Positions 10,753 to 19,091 of a stretch of 64,000 bases of DNA are shown in pieces. Origin of the DNA: an uncultured Acidobacteriota bacterium (GTDB taxonomy: Bacteria; Acidobacteriota; Blastocatellia; Pyrinomonadales; Pyrinomonadaceae); the NCBI GenBank assembly GCA_937859595.1, contig CALMAH010000023.1:107148-171147 (forward strand), in the 5' to 3' direction. A program made the position numbers and the translations under genes. Positions within the stretch are counted from its first letter, which is position 1. The number at the start of each line of letters is the position of its first letter. Under the pieces are notes generated by a model. The model did not search any database, was not told the DNA's origin, and saw only the letters and a list, made by a program, of their open reading frames with translations.

Positions 10753-13700
10753 GTGAGCGAAAGAACTTCAGACCTATCAGAATTCATATCGGAAAATTTC
10801 GGCGCCAACGCGAGCTATGTTGAAGCCCTTCTCGAACGCTACAGGTCCGATCCTAACTCGGTCGATGAGTCGTGGCGTACCTATTTCAGCGAAGTCATGT
10901 CCGGCAGCACCCACGACGCGGCGGCCGAAGCACCGGTCGGCAGCGAAAGCACCGCCGCTGCCCCTGCAAAGCAAGTATCCGAGCCCGAGACAAAACGAAA
11001 ACCCACAGCTGTTCCTGCCGGGGCCGAAGCGAAACCGATCGTCGGCGTCTCAAGAAAGATCGTCGAGAACATGGAGGAAAGCCTTACTGTACCGACCGCG
11101 ACCAGCCTTCGGACGGTCCCCGTGAAATTGCTCGAGGAGAACCGTCGCCTTATCAACGAGCATATGGTCGCTGCGGGCAAGCGGAAGGTCTCGTTCACTC
11201 ACCTTATCGCTTGGGCGATCGTTTCCGCCGTAAAGGATCTGCCACAGATGAACAACGGCTTCGGTATAGTCAACGACGCTCCGTCGCGGATAGAAAACGA
11301 AAGCGTTAATCTCGGCATTGCCATCGATATCGAAAAAAAGGACGGCTCTCGAAATCTGCTGGTCCCGAACATCAAGGACGCGGCCGCGATGAATTTCTCG
11401 GACTTTTTCGATGAATATAACGATACCGTCAGCCGGGCTCGTGAAGGCAAGCTGGAGATCGCCGATTTTCAGGGCACAACGATAAGTCTTACAAATCCTG
11501 GAACCATCGGCACGGTAGCTTCTAACCCTAGGCTGATGTTGGGCCAAAGTGCAATTATTGCCACCGGAGCGATCGAATACCCGGCAGAGTACCAGGCGAT
11601 GTCGTCTGCCACACTTTCTCAGTTGGGGATCAGCAAAACGATGACGCTGACCAGTACGTATGACCATCGCGTCATTCAGGGTGCCGAAAGCGGGATGTTT
11701 CTCGCCCGTATCCACGAATTTCTCCTCGGGCAGCATGGGTTTTACGACCGCGTCTTCAAAGACCTTGAGGTCCGCTATCCGCCGCTCAAATGGAATGAGG
11801 ACAACAATCCCTCGCTCCTCGGTACTGACCGAATCGCCGAACACATCGAAAAACAGGCAAATGTCCTTCAGCTGATAAACGCCTACAGGACACGCGGGCA
11901 TCTCCTTGCGGACATTGACCCGCTCAACATGGCCCCCGTCCACTCGGCCGAACTTGATCTGGAGAACTTTGGACTTACGATCTGGGATCTCGACAGAGAA
12001 TTTATCACCGGCGGCCTCCACGGCGAGAAAACTGCCACGCTTCGCCGCATCCTCGAAATTCTTCACAAGGCCTATTGCGGAAAGGTCGGCATCGAATATC
12101 GTCACATACAAAGTAAGGAAGAGAAAGAATGGATCCGGCAGCAGATCCGCGAACAGTTTGTAGATCAGGTCCCACTCGACGCCGAAGTCAGGAAAGACCT
12201 TCTTTTGAAATTGATTGAAGCCGAACAGTTCGAGCAATTCCTTCACAGAAAATACCTCGGCCAAAAACGATTTTCGCTTGAAGGCTGCGAATCAGTGATC
12301 CCGATGCTTGACCAGTTAGTGGAGGGAGCGTCGTCGCGGGGAGTCGATGAGATCTATATGGGTATGGCTCATCGCGGCCGGCTCAATGTGCTCTCGAATA
12401 TTGTCGGCGACGCCGCGACGGGAGACATGGCCGAGCGTATATTCGCAGTCTTCGAAGGGACGTCACATCCGAGTTTCCCGGCCGATGAAGGCGATGTGAA
12501 ATATCACCAAGGGGCGGTCGGCAAACGAACGTCCAAAGCGGGCCGCGATATACGCATCGAGTTGGCGTGTAATCCGTCGCATCTCGAGTTCGTCGATCCG
12601 GTCGTAGAGGGAATGGCACGGGCACGGCAGGATCAGCTTCTTGAGGGCGATGAAGCCGACGCTTCGCGGCGCGATGCCGTTCACGATCGCATACTTCCGC
12701 TGCTCCTGCATGGCGACGCGGCCTTTGCGGGCCAGGGCATTGTAATGGAGACGCTCCAACTTGCCGCCCTTCGCGGCTATCGGACCGGCGGTACGATCCA
12801 CATCGTTATCAACAATCAGATCGGCTTTACCACAACGCCTGAGGCGGGTCGCAGCTCGATCTATTCGACCGACGCGGCACAAATAACACAGACCCCGATC
12901 TTTCACATAAACGGGGACGATCCTGAAGCCGCCTATCGCGTCATACAGATCGCCCTCGATTACCGGCAGGTTTTTAATAAGGACGTCGTGCTTGATCTGG
13001 TCGGATTTCGTCGGCTTGGCCACAACGAAGGTGACGAACCCAGCTATACACAGCCGCTGATGTATGCAAGGGTAAAGGCCCACCCGGGTGTCAGGCATCT
13101 GTTCGCACAGCATTTGATCAATGAGGGTGTTATATCCGAAGACGATCTCAAGGAAATGACAGACCGCGTCGTCGCCAAATACGAGGGTATCCTTGAACGC
13201 GCCAAAGACATTGCCACGACTAAACCGAAACGCCAATCGGTCCCCGAACCGGTCGTTGAGGAAGACGGCTCGGCTGTTCTCGAGACAGGCTCGCCGCAAG
13301 ACATTCTTGACGAGGTCACCGGGAAGATAACCATCGTGCCGGAGAACTTCAGCATCAACCCCAAGATGGTCGGCCAGCTTGGCCGCCGTGCGAAAATGGG
13401 CGCGGGCGAGGCGCCGATGGACTGGGGTTTCGCGGAGGCCATGGCGTTCGGTTCGCTGGTGAAGGACGGATACCGCGTGCGGCTCAGTGGACAGGACTCT
13501 GGCCGCGGCACATTTGCACAGCGTCACGCACTCATGTACGACACCAACACCGGCGAAATCTGGGCGCCGCTCGGGCTTATCCGCACCGACAAGGACCCGC
13601 TTGCCAGGTTTCAGGTATTCGACAGTTCGCTCTCTGAGAATGCCGTACTCGGTTTCGAGTATGGATATTCCGTCACGTCGCCCGATGCTCTGGTGATGTG

Positions 13701-14520
13701 GGAGGCCCAGTTCGGCGATTTTGCCAATGGAGCTCAGGTAATAATCGATCAGTACATTTCTTCGTCGGAAGATAAATGGGGTCAGAAATGCAGGCTGGTG
13801 ATGCTTTTGCCGCACGGCTATGAGGGCCAGGGCCCGGAACATTCTTCCGCCCGCCTGGAACGCTTTCTCCAGCTTTGCGCCGAGAACAATATGCAGGTCT
13901 GTAACCCGACGACGCCTGCACAATATTTCCATATGCTTCGCCGTCAGGTCGCTCAAGAGCCTGTAAGGCCGCTGGTCGTCATGACACCGAAGAGCCTGCT
14001 TCGGCTTCCCGCCGCTGCCTCGATGATCGAAGAGCTTACCACCGGCGGGTTCCAGCCCGTTCTCGACGACTCGACGGTCCAGGATCGTTCGAAAGTAAGG
14101 CGGATCGTCCTTTGTTCGGGCAAGGTCTATTACGATCTGAATGCGGCCCGGTTGGATGGGAACGACGGGCATGTCGCGATCGTTAGGCTTGAGCAGTTCT
14201 ATCCGTTCCCCGGCGAGATGCTCGGTAAGGTCCTGGCGTCTTATCCGAATGCGACTCAGATCTTCTGGACCCAGGAAGAACCGCAAAACATGGGCGGATG
14301 GCAGTTTGTCGAACCACGTCTCAACAAGATAATGCCCAAAGATGTCTCGCTTCGATACGTAGGGCGAGTGCCCTCTGCTTCGCCGGCGACGGGCTCGTAT
14401 GCGATCCACGAACTGGAACAGAAGCAGCTGGTTGACGAAGCCATTATCGCGAACTCTGATGAAATATCCGATGCGAGCGAACCGGAGGTTTCCGAAAAGC
14501 TTGCCCCCGCGACCGCATGA
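10753..14520 (+). CDS. kgd: Multifunctional 2-oxoglutarate dehydrogenase E2-E1 (Kgd type)
   Basis: A 1255-residue fusion. Residues 1-45 are the E1 N-terminal helix (YVEALLERYRSDPNSVDESW), followed by an Ala/Pro/Glu-rich linker to about 95. Residues 95-325 are a succinyltransferase (E2) catalytic domain ending in YDHRVIQGAE with the active-site His305. Residues 345-1230 are a complete thiamine-diphosphate E1 with HRGRLNVLSN (about 540) and GDAAFAGQG (about 654). This matches mycobacterial/corynebacterial Kgd/OdhA (about 1230 residues), which lacks a lipoyl domain and borrows lipoyl groups from another complex. It oxidises 2-oxoglutarate to succinyl-CoA in the TCA cycle. GTG start with AGGAA upstream. 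Confidence 0.93.
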   Translation: MSERTSDLSEFISENFGANASYVEALLERYRSDPNSVDESWRTYFSEVMSGSTHDAAAEAPVGSESTAAAPAKQVSEPETKRKPTAVPAGAEAKPIVGVSRKIVENMEESLTVPTATSLRTVPVKLLEENRRLINEHMVAAGKRKVSFTHLIAWAIVSAVKDLPQMNNGFGIVNDAPSRIENESVNLGIAIDIEKKDGSRNLLVPNIKDAAAMNFSDFFDEYNDTVSRAREGKLEIADFQGTTISLTNPGTIGTVASNPRLMLGQSAIIATGAIEYPAEYQAMSSATLSQLGISKTMTLTSTYDHRVIQGAESGMFLARIHEFLLGQHGFYDRVFKDLEVRYPPLKWNEDNNPSLLGTDRIAEHIEKQANVLQLINAYRTRGHLLADIDPLNMAPVHSAELDLENFGLTIWDLDREFITGGLHGEKTATLRRILEILHKAYCGKVGIEYRHIQSKEEKEWIRQQIREQFVDQVPLDAEVRKDLLLKLIEAEQFEQFLHRKYLGQKRFSLEGCESVIPMLDQLVEGASSRGVDEIYMGMAHRGRLNVLSNIVGDAATGDMAERIFAVFEGTSHPSFPADEGDVKYHQGAVGKRTSKAGRDIRIELACNPSHLEFVDPVVEGMARARQDQLLEGDEADASRRDAVHDRILPLLLHGDAAFAGQGIVMETLQLAALRGYRTGGTIHIVINNQIGFTTTPEAGRSSIYSTDAAQITQTPIFHINGDDPEAAYRVIQIALDYRQVFNKDVVLDLVGFRRLGHNEGDEPSYTQPLMYARVKAHPGVRHLFAQHLINEGVISEDDLKEMTDRVVAKYEGILERAKDIATTKPKRQSVPEPVVEEDGSAVLETGSPQDILDEVTGKITIVPENFSINPKMVGQLGRRAKMGAGEAPMDWGFAEAMAFGSLVKDGYRVRLSGQDSGRGTFAQRHALMYDTNTGEIWAPLGLIRTDKDPLARFQVFDSSLSENAVLGFEYGYSVTSPDALVMWEAQFGDFANGAQVIIDQYISSSEDKWGQKCRLVMLLPHGYEGQGPEHSSARLERFLQLCAENNMQVCNPTTPAQYFHMLRRQVAQEPVRPLVVMTPKSLLRLPAAASMIEELTTGGFQPVLDDSTVQDRSKVRRIVLCSGKVYYDLNAARLDGNDGHVAIVRLEQFYPFPGEMLGKVLASYPNATQIFWTQEEPQNMGGWQFVEPRLNKIMPKDVSLRYVGRVPSASPATGSYAIHELEQKQLVDEAIIANSDEISDASEPEVSEKLAPATA

Positions 14521-14547
14521 CGGCAGGCTGGGGTTGCTGATCGGTTT

Positions 14548-15720
14548 ATGATAACCGGACATCTGATATCGATCGTCATCGCCTCCACGCTGATGTTTTC
14601 GGCAGGCTGCCAAACGGCGCCGATGGTTAGCATCGAGCCGTCGCAGTTTACTGAGACCCTACCCGTCCCGACACCCGAATCGGAAAGAGAGGGGACCGGC
14701 ATAGTGATAGCCGCGGTCGGCGACATCATGCTCGGTTCGCCATATCTGGACGAGACGCGGATGCCGCCGAATGACGGTGCCGATCTTCTGAAAGACGTGG
14801 CCCCGATACTGCATGCGGCTGACATTGCTTTTGGAAATCTGGAGGGGGTCCTGGTGGACAGTGGCGAATCGGCAAAATGCAAACCGGTCACCCCTAAGAA
14901 AACGCCGGAACCGCTCGAACCCGAAGAAAAGCCCAAACCTATCCGATGCTTTTCGTTCAGAATGCCGACCCGGTATGGCAAACATCTGAAAGAAGCGGGC
15001 TTTGACATCCTGAGCCTGGCAAATAACCACTCCCTGGATTTTGGCCTCACCGGTATCGCGAGCAGCCGGAGAACGCTTGACGCCCTTGGCATAAAACACG
15101 CCGGCAGCGACAAGCTGCAATATTCGACCGCGTATCTCGATGTAAATGGCCTGAAGGTGGCATTTATCGGCTTTGCACACAATACGGTGGTGCCGAACGT
15201 CAACGACCTTGTAACGGCAAGACGGCTGGTAACCGAAGCCGATAAGACCGCCGACATTGTGGTCGTCTCTTTCCACGGCGGGGCGGAGGGCACCGATGCC
15301 CAGCATGTCCCGAAGCGCACCGAGATGTATTTTGGCGAGAAACGCGGCAATCTTCCGCTGTTTTCGAGAACCGTCATCGACGCTGGGGCCGATCTGGTTA
15401 TCGGCCACGGGCCGCATGTGCTGCGCGGGCTCGAAGTGTATAAGGGCCGCCTGATCGCATACAGCCTCGGCAATTTTGCCACGTACGGCTGGTTCCGGCT
15501 TGAGGCCGAGACCGCACTGACCGCTATCCTGGAGGTCGAGCTCGGCCGCGACGGTGCATTTATCGGCGGAAAGATACACGCCGGACGCCAAGTGGGACGC
15601 GGCATCCCGGTCCTCGACCCCGACGGCACAGCGATCCGCAAGATGCGATCGCTTTCCAACAAAGATTTCCCCGCAACCGCACCAAAGATCACCGACGACG
15701 GCATCATCGCACCACGATAG
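14548..15720 (+). CDS. CapA-family lipoprotein (metallophosphatase fold)
   Basis: A 390-residue protein with a lipobox: hydrophobic residues 5-20 end in FSAGC, giving an acylated Cys21. After a Pro/Glu-rich spacer, AAVGDIMLGS, GNLEGVLVD, LSLANNHSLDFG, SFHGGAEG and IGHGPHVLRG-LEVY-YSLGNF match the PGA_cap/CapA domain, a calcineurin-like metal-binding fold. CapA in Bacillus takes part in poly-gamma-glutamate export, but most homologues have no tested role; a periplasmic phosphatase-like function is equally possible. An insert with repeated Lys-Pro-Glu (about 112-132) interrupts the domain. It follows kgd by 27 bases. Confidence 0.8.
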   Translation: MITGHLISIVIASTLMFSAGCQTAPMVSIEPSQFTETLPVPTPESEREGTGIVIAAVGDIMLGSPYLDETRMPPNDGADLLKDVAPILHAADIAFGNLEGVLVDSGESAKCKPVTPKKTPEPLEPEEKPKPIRCFSFRMPTRYGKHLKEAGFDILSLANNHSLDFGLTGIASSRRTLDALGIKHAGSDKLQYSTAYLDVNGLKVAFIGFAHNTVVPNVNDLVTARRLVTEADKTADIVVVSFHGGAEGTDAQHVPKRTEMYFGEKRGNLPLFSRTVIDAGADLVIGHGPHVLRGLEVYKGRLIAYSLGNFATYGWFRLEAETALTAILEVELGRDGAFIGGKIHAGRQVGRGIPVLDPDGTAIRKMRSLSNKDFPATAPKITDDGIIAPR

Positions 15721-15778
15721 CCGACCGGATAGCTCTGGTGAACCCGGAATAATTCGTTCACCGGATGCAGTGCGGATC

Positions 15779-15818
15779 TGAGACGGATCTGAGACGAGTT
15801 GAGACGTGAATTGAGACG
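15779..15818. repeat. Four TGAGACG direct repeats at helical spacing
   Basis: TGAGACG starts at 15779, 15790, 15800 and 15812, with steps of 11, 10 and 12 bases. The repeats would all face one side of the helix. They lie between the CapA gene and the tandem terminators of the AAA ATPase gene. They could bind a protein cooperatively, but nothing else in the window identifies it. Confidence 0.6.
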
Positions 15819-15856
15819 GATGTGGGGCATAATTCCCCATTTTTGCTCATTATCCT

Positions 15857-15902
15857 CAAAAAATCGTTCCACTTTGTGCAGCAAAATGTCCAAAGTGGAA
15901 CG
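15857..15902 (-). terminator. Rho-independent terminator 2 of the AAA ATPase gene
   Basis: Read on the minus strand: stem CGTTCCACTTTG / CAAAGTGGAACG (15891-15902 with 15865-15876), 14-base loop, then ATTTTTTG. The 12-bp stem is perfect. It is a diverged copy of the terminator 77 bases nearer the gene. Confidence 0.7.
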
Positions 15903-15933
15903 GGTTAACCGATTGATATATTGCAGGTTACGG

Positions 15934-15981
15934 CAAAAAATCGTTCCACTTAAGAAATTACTTATGATCTTAAATGGAACG
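15934..15981 (-). terminator. Rho-independent terminator 1 of the AAA ATPase gene
   Basis: Minus strand: stem CGTTCCATTTAAG / CTTAAGTGGAACG (15969-15981 with 15942-15954), one wobble pair, 14-base loop, then ATTTTTTG. The first arm includes the last codons and stop codon of the ATPase gene. Confidence 0.7.
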
Positions 15982-17232
15982 GGCATATTCCCCTCCGACC
16001 GATCTTTTTTCGTTGCCCTGGTTGCCTTGTAAGTAACGATACGCAGTAGTCTTTCCTACCCCGAGCCTTTCTGCGATCTCCGCAGTGCTTAATCCATATT
16101 CGCCGAGGGTCTTCGCATACGCTTTCAACTGCCGGCTAACGCTTCGGCCTCGTTTACGTGCCCGGGCGGGCCGGGGGCGTGTGGCGAGGTGTTCGGTCTC
16201 GTCGTCAAAGCCGACAAAATCGAACCCGAGGAAATTGTCTGCCCGGACGGCATTTTTATCACAGCCGAGGCGTGCAGCCAGGTCAAATTTCGCAAGCCGG
16301 TAAACCGGGACGCTGCTGCCGCCGTGCTCGATCTGCCCGGTTCGGGCCTTTACGTGTTTTATATAGCGGAGATCGTTTTTCAGGTAACTGCGGCCGAGCA
16401 CGAATATCGAATCCGCAACCTTGGCAATATCGACCGACCCCTGCAGGTGGTTCATCGTGAGAGGGAGATACTCGGGGTGTTTGGGGGTGTGGGCCACCAC
16501 CAAGATCGAAATAAAGCGGTCCCGTTTCAGTTCCTGCAGCAGGCACATCAGCCGAAAGGCCGTGCTCGCATTTGCGGTAGATCTCTGGCTGAGAAAGGTG
16601 ATGTTATCGACGATGAGCACCGTGGATTCGTGTTCCTCTATCTTCGCATCGAGGTTCTCAAAGAGCATATCGGTAAAATCCGTATAGCCATCGATCAATC
16701 GGCCGTTCCAATAGAGCTTTGAATTCAGGTAGCCCGGTGCAAACTGATAGGCATCGGTTAGCGATGTGCCATCCTTGCCGACCGTGGTGTAACGCTGGGC
16801 AAGCTGGATAAGGCTGAGTTCGCAGTCGAGATAGAGAACGCGATGGGCAGGGCGAGCGCCGGGCGTGTCGGCCCGGAAGGATCTTGGATAGGAGACCGGG
16901 CCGGTGAAGGGCGGGAACGGGACGCCGCGTGCCAGATGTTCGCCGATCTGGACGGCAAGCGCGCTTTTGCCGACACCGGGAGGCGAATAGAGCACCGCGA
17001 CCTCACCCTCAAGCCAGAAGGGGCCGAACAATTGTTTTATCGCGTCGCGCTCTGCACAGACCTCAAGAGTATCCTGGATCGGCCGCACAAATAGCATCTC
17101 GGGCGGCGGGGCATAGGCCCTCGGATTTCGCTTTTTGTCCGCTTCTATCAGCCTTTTCAGCCGTTCCCGATCCGGGTTCCAACCCACCGCCGACGCCACA
17201 TCCAAGTCACCGTCTTCAAATATATTGTTCAT
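15970..17232 (-). CDS. AAA ATPase (RepA/AAA_25-like) with C-terminal HTH
   Basis: A 420-residue protein. The RecA-like ATPase core has Walker A SPPGVGKSA (about 83-91) and Walker B STVLIVDN (about 182), with an arginine-rich region and a sensor motif near SILVVAHTPKH. This type of ATPase occurs in plasmid and prophage replication proteins such as RepA of RSF1010 and in DnaB-related helicases. A basic linker RPRPARARKRGRS is followed by a helix-turn-helix at about 380-405 (STAEIAERLGVGKTTAYRYLQG), as in resolvases. ATG at 17232 is preferred to an upstream GTG/ATG at 17271. Two tandem terminators close the gene. It probably belongs to a mobile or remnant element; no integrase is nearby. Confidence 0.65.
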   Translation of the reverse strand: MNNIFEDGDLDVASAVGWNPDRERLKRLIEADKKRNPRAYAPPPEMLFVRPIQDTLEVCAERDAIKQLFGPFWLEGEVAVLYSPPGVGKSALAVQIGEHLARGVPFPPFTGPVSYPRSFRADTPGARPAHRVLYLDCELSLIQLAQRYTTVGKDGTSLTDAYQFAPGYLNSKLYWNGRLIDGYTDFTDMLFENLDAKIEEHESTVLIVDNITFLSQRSTANASTAFRLMCLLQELKRDRFISILVVAHTPKHPEYLPLTMNHLQGSVDIAKVADSIFVLGRSYLKNDLRYIKHVKARTGQIEHGGSSVPVYRLAKFDLAARLGCDKNAVRADNFLGFDFVGFDDETEHLATRPRPARARKRGRSVSRQLKAYAKTLGEYGLSTAEIAERLGVGKTTAYRYLQGNQGNEKRSVGGEYARSI

Positions 17233-17441
17233 ACGTTCGTGAGAATATATGAAACATATGTGTATTGTCAATAGGGATTTGTGTTATCTGTGCAACACGC
17301 GATTTGATCGCCCAAGCCGTGAACGACGCAACTTGCCACCGCCATCCCGTTGATAAAGATCAGCAAATCCTTACTGAAAATCTTAGTGCAAAGTGTTCCA
17401 GGCCGTCGCGACAACCCGCCTAATGATGTAAGTTTGTGTTG

Positions 17442-17630
17442 CTAAGCCATCGCGAATGGAATCGTCGGCTTTTCCTCTACGATTTGCCGCTTGAAATGCA
17501 TGGAAGTATGCGGAGCGTCATAGACTGTCGCGCAACCGACGGCTACTAATTCCCAGCCTTCTTCGCCTAGTTCGTTCATTGCCTTATCGTCCAATAATTC
17601 GTCTGCGGTTTTGTATTCCCATTTCTGCAT
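17442..17630 (-). CDS. Small DUF4177-like protein
   Basis: A 62-residue protein starting MQKWEYKTADELL and containing the core LNELGEEGWELVAVG pattern (here MNELGEEGWELVAVG) followed by a final strand MHFKRQIV. This strand-helix-strand arrangement fits DUF4177 proteins, whose role is unknown. ATG at 17630 has a strong ribosome binding site, GAGGAGA, six bases upstream. It lies inside the accessory island between the AAA ATPase gene and a larger orphan gene on the same strand. Confidence 0.7.
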   Translation of the reverse strand: MQKWEYKTADELLDDKAMNELGEEGWELVAVGCATVYDAPHTSMHFKRQIVEEKPTIPFAMA

Positions 17631-17743
17631 ATGATCTCCTCATTGTGCCTCATTAGCTTCGTCCGAGACTTCATCTAGCTGTACATAACACCTTCCCTCA
17701 CAGCTGCGTGCTCTTATTGTTTTTGGCTCGCGTCATCTGCATT

Positions 17744-18685
17744 CTAATTTCCCTCTTCAAACTCCAATTCGTCTTCCGGTATGCCTGTACCACTTTCTGC
17801 TATTGAATATAACCTTTCACCGTCCTTCTCGCTAATTTCTCCCGTAACCGTAACAGGTTGATCGTGATCTTTGTTGTGCCACATAGCCCGTCTAGGCTGT
17901 TTAAGTTCGTCTTCGGTCGGATAGGTGTCAACGCTTAGGTCTAGTAACGCTATGAGCTTCTTTATAGCTTCCTGCGTTACCTGCCCGTTGAAACTAACTT
18001 GAGCCTTTCCTGTTCGCGAAAGGTTGAATGTTAGGACGTCACTTGTCGCGAAATTGACAGGCTCGAAGCCTGCCATATTGACCCTAGGGGAACTAATCCC
18101 CGGTGGCGGTGGGCTTTGCTCTACTTGTTGCTCATGCATATTCCGACCCCCCGACGACGGCGAAACTCCTTGATCACTGTCCCCTTTAGAGTCACTTTTA
18201 TCAGATTCGGTCAGATTAGCAAAGGCGATAGTAGTTCTAAATTGTTCAATAAATTTATCCACATTGTCCGGATTGAACTTCTTTTCCCAACGAAGATATT
18301 CACGCATGACTGCATCAGCCGGAAAGTTGCCATTATATTTATCCCAAACATCTTTATGAATGTCCGGGCAGAGCGCGGCCTTTTTCAATAGATCGGCACT
18401 TTGTGAGTGGCCTTCAAGTATCTTAATCCCATCTTCGGTTGGTCTGAGTTCTCGTTTCTCGCCTTCGCCTTGTACTTCTATAAGCCCATAGGCCTTTAGA
18501 GCAGCGGCGGTGCGGTCGCCTGCGTTTCTCTTATAATCCCAAATGTCACGAGCTGTCCCTATTTGAACGTAATGCCCCCGACCTGTTTCATTTAGTTGCC
18601 GCAGTCGCATAACGGCATCCTCTAGGCTGATAAACGGGTAATTTGGGCTTCGGTGCTTCGGTGCTTTGGTCTTTTCTTCGGCCAT
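17744..18685 (-). CDS. Orphan protein with N-terminal winged-helix-like region
   Basis: A 313-residue protein that I do not recognise. Residues about 15-100 look like a winged helix (LEDAVMRLRQLNETG, then RTAAALKAYGLIEVQ and a wing ending ELRPTEDGIKIL). The middle (about 160-210) is Ser/Asp/Pro-rich and probably disordered. The C-terminal 100 residues form strands and one helix (LTFNLSRTGKAQVSFNG, AIKKLIALLDL). ATG at 18685 is chosen because GAGGT lies nine bases upstream; an earlier in-frame start at 18778 would read through the inverted repeat at 18754. Base composition is more AT-rich than flanking core genes, in keeping with transfer. Confidence 0.6.
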   Translation of the reverse strand: MAEEKTKAPKHRSPNYPFISLEDAVMRLRQLNETGRGHYVQIGTARDIWDYKRNAGDRTAAALKAYGLIEVQGEGEKRELRPTEDGIKILEGHSQSADLLKKAALCPDIHKDVWDKYNGNFPADAVMREYLRWEKKFNPDNVDKFIEQFRTTIAFANLTESDKSDSKGDSDQGVSPSSGGRNMHEQQVEQSPPPPGISSPRVNMAGFEPVNFATSDVLTFNLSRTGKAQVSFNGQVTQEAIKKLIALLDLSVDTYPTEDELKQPRRAMWHNKDHDQPVTVTGEISEKDGERLYSIAESGTGIPEDELEFEEGN

Positions 18686-18753
18686 ATATTTTACCTCGAA
18701 GCTAAGCCTATCACGATTAAAATGAAAATACAAGGCAGAAGATGATAGCGTGA

Positions 18754-18780
18754 AAATGATAGTGTCGCTGTTTATCATTT
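18754..18780. promoter_or_regulatory. Inverted repeat, candidate operator
   Basis: AAATGATA-N11-TATCATTT is a perfect 8-bp inverted repeat, and a further ATGATAG half-site lies at 18742. It sits between the divergent orphan gene (start 18685) and the tRNA promoter (18787), so a bound protein could affect both. The winged-helix orphan is a natural but untested candidate. Confidence 0.45.
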
Positions 18781-18786
18781 AGTCTA

Positions 18787-18815
18787 TTGACAAAAGATGT
18801 GATAGGCCTCATACT
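18787..18815 (+). promoter_or_regulatory. Sigma-70 promoter of the tRNA gene
   Basis: -35 TTGACA (18787-18792, perfect), 17-base spacer, -10 CATACT (18810-18815, 4 of 6). The start of transcription would fall near 18822, about 57 bases before the tRNA. Confidence 0.6.
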
Positions 18816-18844
18816 GTTTTCAGTTCTTTGATACCAAACAGAAA

Positions 18845-18866
18845 AGCCAACCCCTAAAGGTTGGCT
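18845..18866. other. Hairpin in the tRNA leader
   Basis: AGCCAACC-CCTAAA-GGTTGGCT forms a perfect 8-bp stem. On the minus strand it is followed by TTTT and could terminate leftward transcription. On the plus strand it lies in the leader between the promoter and the tRNA 5' end. Confidence 0.55.
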
Positions 18867-18878
18867 AATCAACAGCTT

Positions 18879-18970
18879 GGAGACGTGAGTGAGTGGTCTA
18901 AACTGCTTGTTTGATACTCAAGTGAACCGTTGCACCGGTTCCGTGGGTTCGAATCCCACCGTCTCCGCCA
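18879..18970 (+). tRNA. Class II serine-type tRNA with aberrant anticodon arm
   Basis: A 92-base cloverleaf. The acceptor stem GGAGACG/CGTCTCC is perfect, with discriminator G and encoded CCA. The D arm has stem AGT/ACT and an 11-base GAGTGGTCTAA loop, as in serine tRNAs. The long variable arm GAACCG/CGGTTC and T arm GTGGG-TTCGAAT-CCCAC are perfect. The anticodon arm CTTGT-TTGATAC-TCAAG has a T-T mismatch at the base of the loop and by position reads GAT, an isoleucine anticodon. Alternatively, stem GCTTG/CAAGT closes a 9-base loop TTTGATACT that contains TGA (serine). The body points to SerRS charging. It has its own promoter but an abnormal decoding loop. Confidence 0.75.
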
Positions 18971-19091
18971 TCGTAGGACGCCCCGAAGGAAGCGTTAACT
19001 CCCTCCGAGGCAATAACCACACAGCCGAAGCTATGTGACCATCCAATTGCATTATACGCTTTTCGCTGTGTGAATCAATAGGAGATTCACA

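Noticed and set aside
12463..14613. Very long open frame (716 codons) on the minus strand opposite the Kgd gene
   Set aside because: It is a mirror of a GC-rich gene in the antisense frame: no family motif, no ribosome binding site, Arg-rich composition.
15865..15981. Origin iterons (four GTTCCACTT-type motifs)
   Set aside because: On the minus strand both pairs form stems followed by ATTTTTTG directly at the end of a gene, so intrinsic terminators explain them better.
14256..15986. Open frame of 576 codons on the minus strand across the CapA gene
   Set aside because: Antisense shadow, Ser/Arg/Pro-rich, spans two real genes and the terminator region.
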